Assembly (NCBI GenBank): GCA_031394045.1
Contig: JANMWN010000143.1
Coordinates: 1-15,165 of the forward strand
From: JANYIP01 sp031394045
Lineage (GTDB): Bacteria; Actinomycetota; Actinomycetes; Prado026
Length of the DNA stretch: 15,165 bases
Reading direction: 5' to 3'
Every line of letters begins with the position of its first letter. The stretch's first letter is position 1. This document shows positions 9,419-15,165 of this stretch, one piece after another. The position numbers and the translations under genes were made by a program. The notes under the pieces were generated by a model that saw nothing but the letters and a program-made list of their open reading frames with translations, was not told the DNA's origin and did no database searches.

Positions 9419-11032
9419 TCAGCGGCAGCCGCAACCGGCGACGGCGGTGGCGAGGCGGTCGAGGGCCTCGCGGGCGGCGAGGGTGCCGCCGGCTGGCACC
9501 TCGTCGGCCAGGAACACGAAGGCCAGCACCCGCCCGTCCGCGTCGACGACCGTCCCCGCGATCGCGCTCACCGCGCTCAAGGTGCCGCTCTTGGCGCGTA
9601 CGAGGCCGGCCGCGCGCCGGGTGGTCGGGTCCTCGAAACGGGTCTCGAGGCTGCCGGAGAAGCCGGCCACCGCGAGCCCGGTCAGCATCGATCTCAGCTG
9701 CGGGTGGGCCGGCGTCGCCGCGACGGACAGCACCTGCCCCAGGACCGCGGGAGCGACCTGGGTCGAACCCGTCAGCCCGCTGCCGTCGTACAGCCGCAGC
9801 TGGGCGACTGGCAGGCCGAGTGTGCCGAGGGACTTGGTCACCGCGGCGACGCCGCCCTCGAAGGACGCGGGCTCGCCACCGGCCAGGGCGGTGAGGTGCG
9901 CGACCGCCTCGGCCAGGTCGTTGTCGCTGGTCGAGAGCATCCAGCCGACCAGGTCGGCGAGTGCGGGCGAGCGGACCATCGCGAGCGTCGTACCGGCCGC
10001 AGGGGGCGTCGGGGTCGGGGACCCGCTCGACCCGCCCGAAGCCGGGGCAGCCGACCCCGCGCCAGGCGAGGACGCGGTAGGCGAGGACGCGGCAGGCGAC
10101 GGCGTCGCAGGCGCATCGGGCGCTGTGACCGCGCTCGGCGAGCCGGTCACGATGATGCCGAGGGCGATCAGCCGCCGGGCGAACGCCTTGGCGGCGGACA
10201 TCGGCGGGTCGGGGACCCGGGGCGCGGTCCCCTCGACGATCGCCCCGATCCGGCCTTCGTCCAGGCTCAGCGCGGTGATCGGCGAGACCACGCCGGTGCT
10301 CAGGTACGTCGCCGGCCAGTTCGGGGCGGTACGCGGCCCGGTGAACAGTGTCGTGTCGTACCCGAGGGTCACCGTCTTCACCCCGGCGGCCCGGAGCGCG
10401 GCGGCCGTAGCTGCGGCCAGGTCCGAGATCGAGGCCGGCGCGGGTACGAACCCAGCCGGCCGCGACGTCGACAACGTCGGGTCGCCGCCGCCGACGAGCA
10501 CGATCTGGCCGGGCGTCGACCCGGCCACCACCTTGGTCTGGATCCGGTAGTCCGGGCCGAGCGTGGCCAGCGCCGCCGCGGCCGTGAGCAGCTTGTTGGT
10601 CGACGCGGGCGCGAACGCCCCCTGCGCGTTCTTGCCGTAGATGAGCCGCCCGGTGGCGACGTCGACGACGGCCGCCCCGACGTGCCGCCCGAGGTCGGCC
10701 GAGCCCAGCAGCGCGCCGAGCTGGCTCGCGAGGCCGGCGCTGGTCGGGGTAGGCGCTGCTGCGTCGACGCCGGGGAGCACAGCGGTCGCGGCGCCCGTAC
10801 CCCCTGAGGACGGCGTCGGCGTAGGCGTCCCACTGCTCGGGGAACCGCTCGGGGAATCGCTGGTCGCGCCCCGCGTCGACGGACCTGCCGCGGCATCGTT
10901 GCCGCCGCCCTGACCGGGCAGCCGACCGAGCAGCGTGAGCACGAGCACCAGCGCGGTGACCACGGCCAGGACGGCAGCCGCGGGGGCTCGCCAACCGCTC
11001 AGCCTGATCCCGCCGGGTAGCTGCACGTGCAC
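9419..11032 (-). CDS. dacB: D-alanyl-D-alanine carboxypeptidase/endopeptidase, PBP4 (S13) type
   Basis: The enzyme trims or cuts peptidoglycan stem peptides outside the membrane. The 537-residue product has one N-terminal membrane anchor or uncleaved signal (about 16-36). A Pro/Ser/Thr/Gly-rich spacer spans about 45-100. The serine-acyltransferase motifs follow: S144-TN-K147 (SxxK), S369-D-N371 (SxN) and K481-S-G483 (KTG equivalent). A second Ala/Ser/Pro/Thr-rich insert of about 45 residues (304-348) lies between the first and second motifs. The C-terminus ends in a CGC triplet of residues. The GTG at 11032 is preceded by AGGAG (11043-11047) at 10 nt. It is divergent from ppa, and the DUF2342 gene follows after 27 nt, so the two are probably co-transcribed. 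Confidence 0.95.
   Translation of the reverse strand: MHVQLPGGIRLSGWRAPAAAVLAVVTALVLVLTLLGRLPGQGGGNDAAAGPSTRGATSDSPSGSPSSGTPTPTPSSGGTGAATAVLPGVDAAAPTPTSAGLASQLGALLGSADLGRHVGAAVVDVATGRLIYGKNAQGAFAPASTNKLLTAAAALATLGPDYRIQTKVVAGSTPGQIVLVGGGDPTLSTSRPAGFVPAPASISDLAAATAAALRAAGVKTVTLGYDTTLFTGPRTAPNWPATYLSTGVVSPITALSLDEGRIGAIVEGTAPRVPDPPMSAAKAFARRLIALGIIVTGSPSAVTAPDAPATPSPAASSPTASSPGAGSAAPASGGSSGSPTPTPPAAGTTLAMVRSPALADLVGWMLSTSDNDLAEAVAHLTALAGGEPASFEGGVAAVTKSLGTLGLPVAQLRLYDGSGLTGSTQVAPAVLGQVLSVAATPAHPQLRSMLTGLAVAGFSGSLETRFEDPTTRRAAGLVRAKSGTLSAVSAIAGTVVDADGRVLAFVFLADEVPAGGTLAAREALDRLATAVAGCGCR
10064..10101. repeat. 15-bp tandem repeat inside the dacB low-complexity insert
   Basis: AGGCGAGGACGCGGT at 10064-10078 is repeated at 10079-10093 (one change) with a partial third copy to 10101. 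It encodes part of the Ala-Ser-Ser-Pro-Thr run between the SxxK and SxN motifs. Confidence 0.8.
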
Positions 11033-11134
11033 GCCTGATCCGCTCCTGACATCGTCCGTGGGGCTCCGGTGGTCTGCGAGCAGCCAACGTACGGAACACT
11101 AGGTCAACACGCGCAATCGGTCGGGAGGCCCCCT
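11033..11134. promoter_or_regulatory. Divergent dacB/ppa intergenic region
   Basis: These 102 nt hold the ribosome sites of both genes (AGGAG at 11043-11047 for dacB, GGGAGG at 11123-11128 for ppa), and both promoters must lie here or nearby. A TTGACC (minus strand, 11102-11107) would make a -35 for dacB, but no matching -10 is found at 16-18 nt, so no promoter is assigned. No GTCAC repeats are present. Confidence 0.6.
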
Positions 11135-11686
11135 GTGGAGTTCGACGTCACCATCGAGATCCCGAAGGGTCAACGCAACAAGTACGAGGTCGACCACCTG
11201 ACGGGGCGGATCCGGCTCGACCGGATGCTCTTCACCGCCACCCGCTACCCGGCCGACTACGGGTTCATCGAGAACACCCTCGGCCAGGACGGCGACCCGC
11301 TGGACGCGCTGGTCCTGCTCGACGAGCCGACGTTCCCGGGCTGCCAGATCATGTGCCGGGCGATCGGGATGTACCGGATGACCGACGAGGCCGGCGGCGA
11401 CGACAAGGTGCTCTGCGTACCGGCCAACGACCCGCGCCTGGAGCACCTGCGCGACATCTTCCACGTACCCAAGTTCGAGCGGCTCGAGATCGAGCACTTC
11501 TTCAGCGTCTACAAGGACCTCGAGCCGGGCAAGTCCGTCGAGGGCGCCACCTGGGCCGGGCGGGACGAGGCCGAGGCCGAGATCCATGCGTCCTTCGCCC
11601 GCCTCGGCTCGCACACCGCCGCCGTACCCGCCATGCACGCCACGCACCCCACGCACCCCACGGACGAGGAACCCGCCACCGACTGA
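11135..11686 (+). CDS. ppa: Inorganic pyrophosphatase (family I)
   Basis: The enzyme hydrolyses pyrophosphate to phosphate and pulls biosynthetic reactions forward. The 183-residue product starts VEFDVTIEIPKGQRNKYEVD and has the metal-binding signature DGDPLD in the conserved DGDPLDALV strand, with YPADYGFIENT just before it and the conserved DDKVL region after it. The start is GTG at 11135 with GGGAGG (11123-11128) at 6 nt; an upstream ATG at 11069 is rejected because it has no ribosome site and lengthens the protein beyond the family. The C-terminal tail of about 20 residues is longer than the enzyme core needs and contains a His-Pro-Thr repeat. It is divergent from dacB (102 nt between starts). 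Confidence 0.97.
   Translation: MEFDVTIEIPKGQRNKYEVDHLTGRIRLDRMLFTATRYPADYGFIENTLGQDGDPLDALVLLDEPTFPGCQIMCRAIGMYRMTDEAGGDDKVLCVPANDPRLEHLRDIFHVPKFERLEIEHFFSVYKDLEPGKSVEGATWAGRDEAEAEIHASFARLGSHTAAVPAMHATHPTHPTDEEPATD
11636..11662. repeat. 9-bp tandem repeat, 3 copies, in the ppa tail
   Basis: CACGCCACG, CACCCCACG and CACCCCACG follow each other in frame and encode His-Ala-Thr, His-Pro-Thr, His-Pro-Thr near the C-terminus of the pyrophosphatase. Confidence 0.85.
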
Positions 11687-11704
11687 AGCGGTGCTCCGAG
11701 TGAG

Positions 11705-11754
11705 CTCGCGTCAGACTCAGCGGGGCCCCTGACCTCGTCTCGGTCTGACACGAG
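11705..11754. terminator. Inverted repeat between convergent ppa and NlpC/P60 genes
   Basis: The arms CTCGCGTCAGAC (11705-11716) and GTCTGACACGAG (11743-11754) pair over 12 positions with one mismatch. The 26-nt loop contains a smaller TCAG/CTGA stem around GGGGCCC. It starts 18 nt after the ppa stop, and the NlpC/P60 gene ends at 11790 from the other side. It probably acts as a terminator in both directions; no U-run follows, as is common in actinobacteria. Confidence 0.65.
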
Positions 11755-11760
11755 AATGCT

Positions 11761-11808
11761 CTGCCTATGGTCGGGCGAAGCCGCGCTGCCTATGGTCGGG
11801 CGAAGCCG
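11761..11808. repeat. 25-bp-period duplication over the NlpC/P60 stop codon
   Basis: CTGCCTATGGTCGGGCGAAG plus CCG occurs at 11761-11783 and again at 11786-11808, a perfect 23-nt repeat with a period of 25. The copy at 11786-11808 contains the last codons and TAG stop of the NlpC/P60 gene; the other lies just past the stop. Confidence 0.9.
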
Positions 11809-13019
11809 AACAGATCCGGGCTGTCCACGCTCGAGATGCGTACCCACGAGCCGGTGAACGGCGCCTCGATCATCAGGCCGCCACCGAGGTACAGCGCGAC
11901 GTGGTGGATCGAGTGGAAGTCGCTGTGGTTGTACGCGAAGAACACCAGGTCGCCGGGCCGTGCATCGGCCTGCGCGACCGGGGACGAGACGGTCCACTGC
12001 GCCACCGACCAGTGCGGCAGGCTCACCCCGCCGGCCTGCCAGGCGCGCATCGTCAGGCCGGAGCAGTCCCAGGTGCTCGGGCCGGTCGCGCCCCACTGGT
12101 ACGGGTCGCCGAGCTGGGCCTTGGCGAACGCGATCGCCGCGGCCGCACCGGCGCTGGTCGCCTGCCCACCACCACCGCCGGACCCGCCACCGCTACCGGA
12201 ACCCCCGGAGCCGTGCGGTGCGTGCGCCCGGGCCCGAGCAGCCGCGGCCTTGGCCCTGGCGATCCGAGCCAGACCTGCGGCGCGTGCCGTCGTGAGCTGC
12301 TTCGACTGTGCCCTCGCGACGGCCAGGGCGTGCCCGAGATGGGCGACCTGCGCGTTGAGGGCGGTGACCTGGCTGGCCTGCTCGGCGACGCGGGCCTCGA
12401 CGGTCTGCTTGGCGACCTTGGCCGCATCCGCTGCCTTGGCGACCGCCGCGAGCGCGTCACCGGCCTGCCTGGACAGCACCGAGGCCACGACCTGCGCGGC
12501 CTTCATCCGGTCCATGATCCCGCTCTGCCGGTTGGCCAGGACCCCGAGCATCGAGACGGCACTGAGCGCGTTCTCCGGCGAGCTGGACCCGATCAGCGCA
12601 CCCAGCGAGAGGTCGGTGCCACCGCTCCGGTACGCCGCCGCCGCCAGCCGTCCGACGTCCCGGCGCGCGTCGCTGAGCTGGCTGACCGCGTTGCCGGCTG
12701 CGACTCCAGCCGCATCGGCGGCCGCCTGGGCCTTGCCCAGGTTGTAGATCGCGCCGTTGTACGCCTCGCCCGCGGCGTCGACCGCCTGGCCGAGCGACTG
12801 GAGCTTGGCCTCGGCCACGGCCAGCTGGGCCTGCATGACGCCGACCTGGGCGGCGACGGTGCCGACCTTGGCCTTGGCCTTGGCCACCGCACCCGCCGAC
12901 GGGGTGGTCGGAGAGGCGTTCGCACCGGTCGCCACCGAGAGCGAGGTCAGCGCGAGCAGGGACGCAGCAACAGCGGCCACAGCCGCTGTTCGCCCTGCTC
13001 GCCGACGCATGCTCCGCAC
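11790..13019 (-). CDS. Secreted NlpC/P60 peptidoglycan endopeptidase, RipA/CwlO-like
   Basis: The 409-residue product is a probable cell-wall hydrolase that cuts peptidoglycan stem peptides. The signal peptide (about 1-36) has Arg-rich residues, a hydrophobic core and an ANA-S cleavage region. Ala-rich coiled-coil segments span about 45-125 and 190-265. A Gly/Ser linker at about 270-286 leads to the C-terminal NlpC/P60 domain. The catalytic Cys is C319 in WDCSGL, the His is H373 in HHVALYLGG, and E385 fits the third position, the Cys-His-Glu arrangement known from RipA. The start is GTG 13019 with GAGGAG (13027-13032) at 7 nt; ATG 13010 has only a 1-nt-spaced GGAG, and the GTG/ATG codons further upstream lie beyond the predicted promoter. 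It is monocistronic between two terminator-like hairpins, with a likely MtrA-type site upstream. Confidence 0.93.
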   Translation of the reverse strand: MRSMRRRAGRTAAVAAVAASLLALTSLSVATGANASPTTPSAGAVAKAKAKVGTVAAQVGVMQAQLAVAEAKLQSLGQAVDAAGEAYNGAIYNLGKAQAAADAAGVAAGNAVSQLSDARRDVGRLAAAAYRSGGTDLSLGALIGSSSPENALSAVSMLGVLANRQSGIMDRMKAAQVVASVLSRQAGDALAAVAKAADAAKVAKQTVEARVAEQASQVTALNAQVAHLGHALAVARAQSKQLTTARAAGLARIARAKAAAARARAHAPHGSGGSGSGGGSGGGGGQATSAGAAAAIAFAKAQLGDPYQWGATGPSTWDCSGLTMRAWQAGGVSLPHWSVAQWTVSSPVAQADARPGDLVFFAYNHSDFHSIHHVALYLGGGLMIEAPFTGSWVRISSVDSPDLFGFARP

Positions 13020-13080
13020 AGCCAGGCTCCTCAGGGATCGGGGTCGCGAGGGGATTCCGACGACCGACGCAAGATCCTCG

Positions 13081-13109
13081 ACGCTAGCCCGGATGGGTGG
13101 ATGCGTCAC
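13081..13109 (-). promoter_or_regulatory. Predicted promoter of the NlpC/P60 gene
   Basis: On the minus strand GTGACG (13104-13109, five of six matches to TTGACG) and TAGCGT (13081-13086, TANNNT type) are separated by exactly 17 nt. Transcription would start near 13074, leaving about 55 nt of leader with GAGGAG before the GTG at 13019. The -35 box overlaps the first of three GTCAC repeats. Confidence 0.55.
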
Positions 13110-13131
13110 CCCTGTCACAGCAGTCACATCT
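13105..13131. promoter_or_regulatory. Three 9-nt GTCAC(A) direct repeats, MtrA-box-like
   Basis: GTCACCCCT (13105-13113), GTCACAGCA (13114-13122) and GTCACATCT (13123-13131) follow without gaps on the plus strand; the next nine bases (GACCCACCC) are a faint fourth copy. From general knowledge, the actinobacterial response regulator MtrA binds directly repeated 9-nt GTCACAgcg-like motifs and controls cell-wall hydrolase genes such as ripA and rpfB. The repeats overlap the predicted -35 and lie 86-112 nt upstream of the start of an NlpC/P60 hydrolase. Confidence 0.55.
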
Positions 13132-13137
13132 GACCCA

Positions 13138-13164
13138 CCCGGCGTGTTTTCCAGACACGCCGGG
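13138..13164. terminator. Perfect 10-bp hairpin after the secreted-protein gene
   Basis: CCCGGCGTGT (13138-13147) and ACACGCCGGG (13155-13164) are perfect inverted copies with a 7-nt loop. The hairpin lies about 75 nt after the stop of the secreted-protein gene (minus strand) and directly upstream of the GTCAC repeats. It probably ends transcription of that gene and insulates the NlpC/P60 promoter. No U-run follows. Confidence 0.7.
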
Positions 13165-13200
13165 TACTACAAAGGTGTGATTTGGCAACGACTTCACCAA

Positions 13201-13230
13201 CTACTGCACCAACCTGCACCAACCTGCACC
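13201..13230. repeat. 10-bp tandem repeat after the secreted-protein stop
   Basis: AACCTGCACC occurs perfectly at 13211-13220 and 13221-13230, preceded by a partial copy (CTACTGCACC). It lies in the 3' non-coding part between the stop at 13240 and the terminator hairpin. Confidence 0.8.
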
Positions 13231-13239
13231 GGTACCCGG

Positions 13240-13962
13240 TCAGGCCAGCAGACCAGCGATCGTCTTGGCGTCCTTCAGCGCCGCAGTCATCGCCGTACGT
13301 CCGGCCTGGACCTTGGCAGGCTCCGCCGTGAGCGTCGACTGCGCGGCAGGCATGTCCGCCGGGACCAGCCCGAGCACGACGTCGCCCACACCCGCGTAGT
13401 CGGCGCCAGCGGCAGTCGTCTTCGCGGTCAGGTCGTCCAGCGCAGCCTGCGCCGCGGCCTTCTTGGTCGCGTCGGTCATGGCGTCGATCGCCGTCTGCAG
13501 CTTGGGCGCCGTGGCCGCCAGCCGACTGGCGCCCCAGGCACCGGTGTCGCTGGCAGCGACCAGATGGGTCTGCGGCACCAGGAGCATGTAGACGCGGTAG
13601 TCGGTGACGACCGTGCGCCCGTCCTCGATCGCCGTCTTGCAGGTGGTGTCGCCCTGGACGGTGGCGTCGACGGCAGCCAGGCCCGAGGCGTCCGCGGTGT
13701 ACAGCCCCGACAACGTCGAGCGGTGCGCGGCACTGACGTGCGTACGAGCCGCGAGAGTCGAGGTGAGCTGGTGGATGGTCACCTGGCGTTGCGCCACGTG
13801 CAGGTCCACGCGGGCCTTGACGTACGCCAGCTGGTCGGCCGAGCAGGTCTGGCCCGTGGTGGGGGCGCTCGGCGAAGGGGAGGCGGCCATCGCGGGCACG
13901 CCTCCGGCGAGTACGAGGGCGGTCGCCGTGGCGCCCGCCGCGAGAATCCGAGAAGTGTTCAT
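13240..13962 (-). CDS. Secreted alanine-rich protein of unknown function
   Basis: The 240-residue product is not recognised. It starts with a clear signal peptide (MNTSRILAAG, hydrophobic core, cleavage near AMA-A at about 26-27) and a short Ser/Pro/Thr linker. The mature part is mostly helix-forming, Ala- and Thr-rich, without membrane segments. It has two cysteines (C40 in GQTCSADQ, and one in DTTCKTAIEDG) that could form a disulfide outside the cell. There is no lipobox, LPXTG or enzyme motif. The ATG at 13962 is chosen because the signal peptide starts there; the frame continues upstream into the divergent glgX without sense. No good Shine-Dalgarno is visible. It lies divergent from glgX (115 nt between starts), and a strong hairpin follows, so it is probably a single-gene transcript. 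Confidence 0.85.
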   Translation of the reverse strand: MNTSRILAAGATATALVLAGGVPAMAASPSPSAPTTGQTCSADQLAYVKARVDLHVAQRQVTIHQLTSTLAARTHVSAAHRSTLSGLYTADASGLAAVDATVQGDTTCKTAIEDGRTVVTDYRVYMLLVPQTHLVAASDTGAWGASRLAATAPKLQTAIDAMTDATKKAAAQAALDDLTAKTTAAGADYAGVGDVVLGLVPADMPAAQSTLTAEPAKVQAGRTAMTAALKDAKTIAGLLA

Positions 13963-14077
13963 GCCCGTACCATCGGGACCTGAGGTTCGGGTCGTCGTCG
14001 CGGCCACGTTCGGATCAGGTAAGGCGCTCCACCCGGCGGATGCAGCTGCTCCGCCCCGGCGCCACGAGGAGATTCCG

Positions 14078-15165
14078 ATGCAGGTCTGGACGGGTACCGC
14101 GTACCCGCTGGGGGCGACCTTCGACGGCTCGGGCACCAACTTCACGCTGTTCTCCTCGGTCGCCGAGCGGGTCGAGCTCTGCCTGTTCGACGCAGCGGGC
14201 GTCGAGACCTGCGTGGAGCTGACCGAGCGCGACGCCGACATCTGGCACGGCTACCTGCCGGGCGCGCAGCCTGGCCAGCGCTACGGCTACCGCGTGCATG
14301 GGCCGTACGACCCCAAGAACGGCCACCGCTGCAACCCGGCCAAGCTGCTGCTCGACCCGTACGCCAAGGCAGTCGACGGCAACGTCGACTGGGACGAGGC
14401 GTGCTTCTCGTACCGGTGGAACAACCCCAAGTCCATCAACAACAAGGACTCTGCGGCGCACGTACCCAAGTCGGTCGTGGTCAACCCGTACTTCGACTGG
14501 TCCGACGACCGGTCGCCCAAGACGCCGTACCACGAGACGATCATCTACGAGGCCCACGTCAAGGGGCTGACCGCGCAGCACCCCGGCGTCCCCGAGGCGA
14601 TGCGCGGCACGTACGCCGGCCTCGCGCACCCGGCGATGATCGAGCACTACGAGAAGCTCGGCGTCACCGCGATCGAGCTGATGCCGGTGCACCACTTCAT
14701 CCACGACCACCACCTGAAGCAGCGCGGGCTGTCCAACTACTGGGGCTACAACTCGATCGGCTTCTTCGCCCCCCACGCGGCGTACTCCTCGAGCGGGGGC
14801 GACGGGCAGCAGGTGCCCGAGTTCAAGGCGATGGTGCGCGAGCTGCACCGGGCCGGGCTCGAGGTCATCCTCGACGTCGTCTACAACCACACCGCCGAGG
14901 GCAGCGAGCTCGGGCCGACGCTGTCCTTCCGCGGCATCGACAACAGTGCGTACTACCGGCTCGTCGACGACGACAAGAAGCACTACTACGACACCACGGG
15001 CACCGGCAACAGCCTGCTCATGCGCAGCCCGCACGTCCTGCAGATGATCATGGACTCGCTGCGGTACTGGGTCACCGAGATGCATGTCGACGGCTTCCGC
15101 TTCGACCTGGCCGCGACCCTGGCCCGCCAGTTCCACGAGGTGGACCGGCTGAGCGCGTTCTTCGA
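14078..15165 (+). CDS. glgX: Glycogen debranching enzyme GlgX, N-terminal part (runs off right edge)
   Basis: GlgX is a GH13 isoamylase-type enzyme that removes short branches during glycogen breakdown. About 362 residues are present. The N-terminal CBM48-like domain (about 1-150) starts MQVWTGTAYPLGATFDGSG. The catalytic barrel follows with IYEAHVKGLT, the GH13 region I DVVYNHT (from D266), and region II GFRFDLA with the expected nucleophile D343. The ATG at 14078 has GAGGAG (14066-14071) at 6 nt. The frame is open to the window end; the acid/base Glu and the C-terminal domain lie outside. GlgX of this type is common in actinobacteria beside trehalose-forming treY/treZ, but no such gene is visible here. 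Confidence 0.96.
   Translation, partial: MQVWTGTAYPLGATFDGSGTNFTLFSSVAERVELCLFDAAGVETCVELTERDADIWHGYLPGAQPGQRYGYRVHGPYDPKNGHRCNPAKLLLDPYAKAVDGNVDWDEACFSYRWNNPKSINNKDSAAHVPKSVVVNPYFDWSDDRSPKTPYHETIIYEAHVKGLTAQHPGVPEAMRGTYAGLAHPAMIEHYEKLGVTAIELMPVHHFIHDHHLKQRGLSNYWGYNSIGFFAPHAAYSSSGGDGQQVPEFKAMVRELHRAGLEVILDVVYNHTAEGSELGPTLSFRGIDNSAYYRLVDDDKKHYYDTTGTGNSLLMRSPHVLQMIMDSLRYWVTEMHVDGFRFDLAATLARQFHEVDRLSAFF

Noticed and set aside
8331..10550. A 739-codon plus-strand open frame across the DUF2342 and dacB genes
   Set aside because: Antisense shadow typical of high-GC DNA; Ser/Arg/Pro-rich with no domain, while both minus-strand genes are well supported.
11102..11107. TTGACC as the -35 of a dacB promoter
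   Set aside because: No acceptable -10 hexamer is found 16-18 nt downstream on the minus strand.
11901..13133. A 410-codon plus-strand open frame opposite the NlpC/P60 gene
   Set aside because: Antisense shadow with Gly/Arg-rich composition and no signal or domain; the NlpC/P60 catalytic residues are on the minus strand.
13020..13140. Possible c-di-AMP (ydaO-type) riboswitch before the NlpC/P60 gene, as seen for many actinobacterial wall hydrolases
   Set aside because: The predicted leader is only about 55 nt and the conserved riboswitch core could not be found; the GTCAC repeats and promoter explain the region better.

Overview
The window is chromosomal DNA from a high-GC Gram-positive bacterium (Actinomycetota). 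The evidence is strongly G/C-biased third codon positions, frequent GTG starts, and gene order. Reading leftward on the minus strand, the order dacB, DUF2342 metalloprotease, tilS, hpt, ftsH, folE and (further on) folP, with ppa divergent from dacB, follows the order known from Mycobacterium tuberculosis (ppa, dacB, Rv3626c, tilS, hpt, ..., ftsH, folE, folP). The sequence alone does not fix the genus; a Nocardioides/Propionibacteriales-type or related soil actinomycete is a reasonable guess.

Layout. (1) 1-304: the start of folP, running off the left edge. (2) 361-1683: a Fic-domain AMP-transferase with an N-terminal self-inhibitory motif and a C-terminal winged helix. It sits just upstream of folP, and its codon use is visibly less GC-biased than its neighbours. 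Behind it is a 325-nt stretch with no convincing gene. Together they separate folP from the rest of the folate/ftsH cluster and look acquired. (3) 2009-3802: a membrane protein with a DUF2156 (lysyl-phosphatidylglycerol synthetase-like) domain. It starts 2 nt after folE, which itself overlaps ftsH by 4 nt. (4) 4416-9391: ftsH, hpt, tilS and a DUF2342 zinc metalloprotease. tilS overlaps the DUF2342 gene through GTGA. (5) 9419-11032: dacB, a PBP4-type D-Ala-D-Ala carboxypeptidase. ppa (inorganic pyrophosphatase) is divergent on the plus strand. (6) 11790-13019: a RipA-like NlpC/P60 peptidoglycan hydrolase, convergent with ppa across a probable terminator hairpin. (7) 13240-13962: a secreted, alanine-rich protein of unknown function. 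(8) 14078-15165: the start of glgX (glycogen debranching enzyme), running off the right edge.

How the genes fit together. Most are housekeeping functions: folate synthesis (folE, folP), purine salvage (hpt), tRNA-Ile lysidine formation (tilS), membrane proteolysis (ftsH) and pyrophosphate removal (ppa). A second theme is the cell envelope: dacB and the NlpC/P60 hydrolase act on peptidoglycan, and the DUF2156 protein probably modifies membrane lipids.

The most notable signals are as follows. Three 9-nt direct repeats of the GTCACA type overlap the predicted -35 box of the NlpC/P60 gene, resembling MtrA response-regulator boxes. The Fic gene interrupts the fol cluster. TANNNT hexamers lie exactly 6 nt upstream of both the Fic and folP start codons, suggesting leaderless mRNAs. 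A hairpin lies between the ftsH Shine-Dalgarno and its GTG start. Short tandem duplications recur at the 3' ends of genes.
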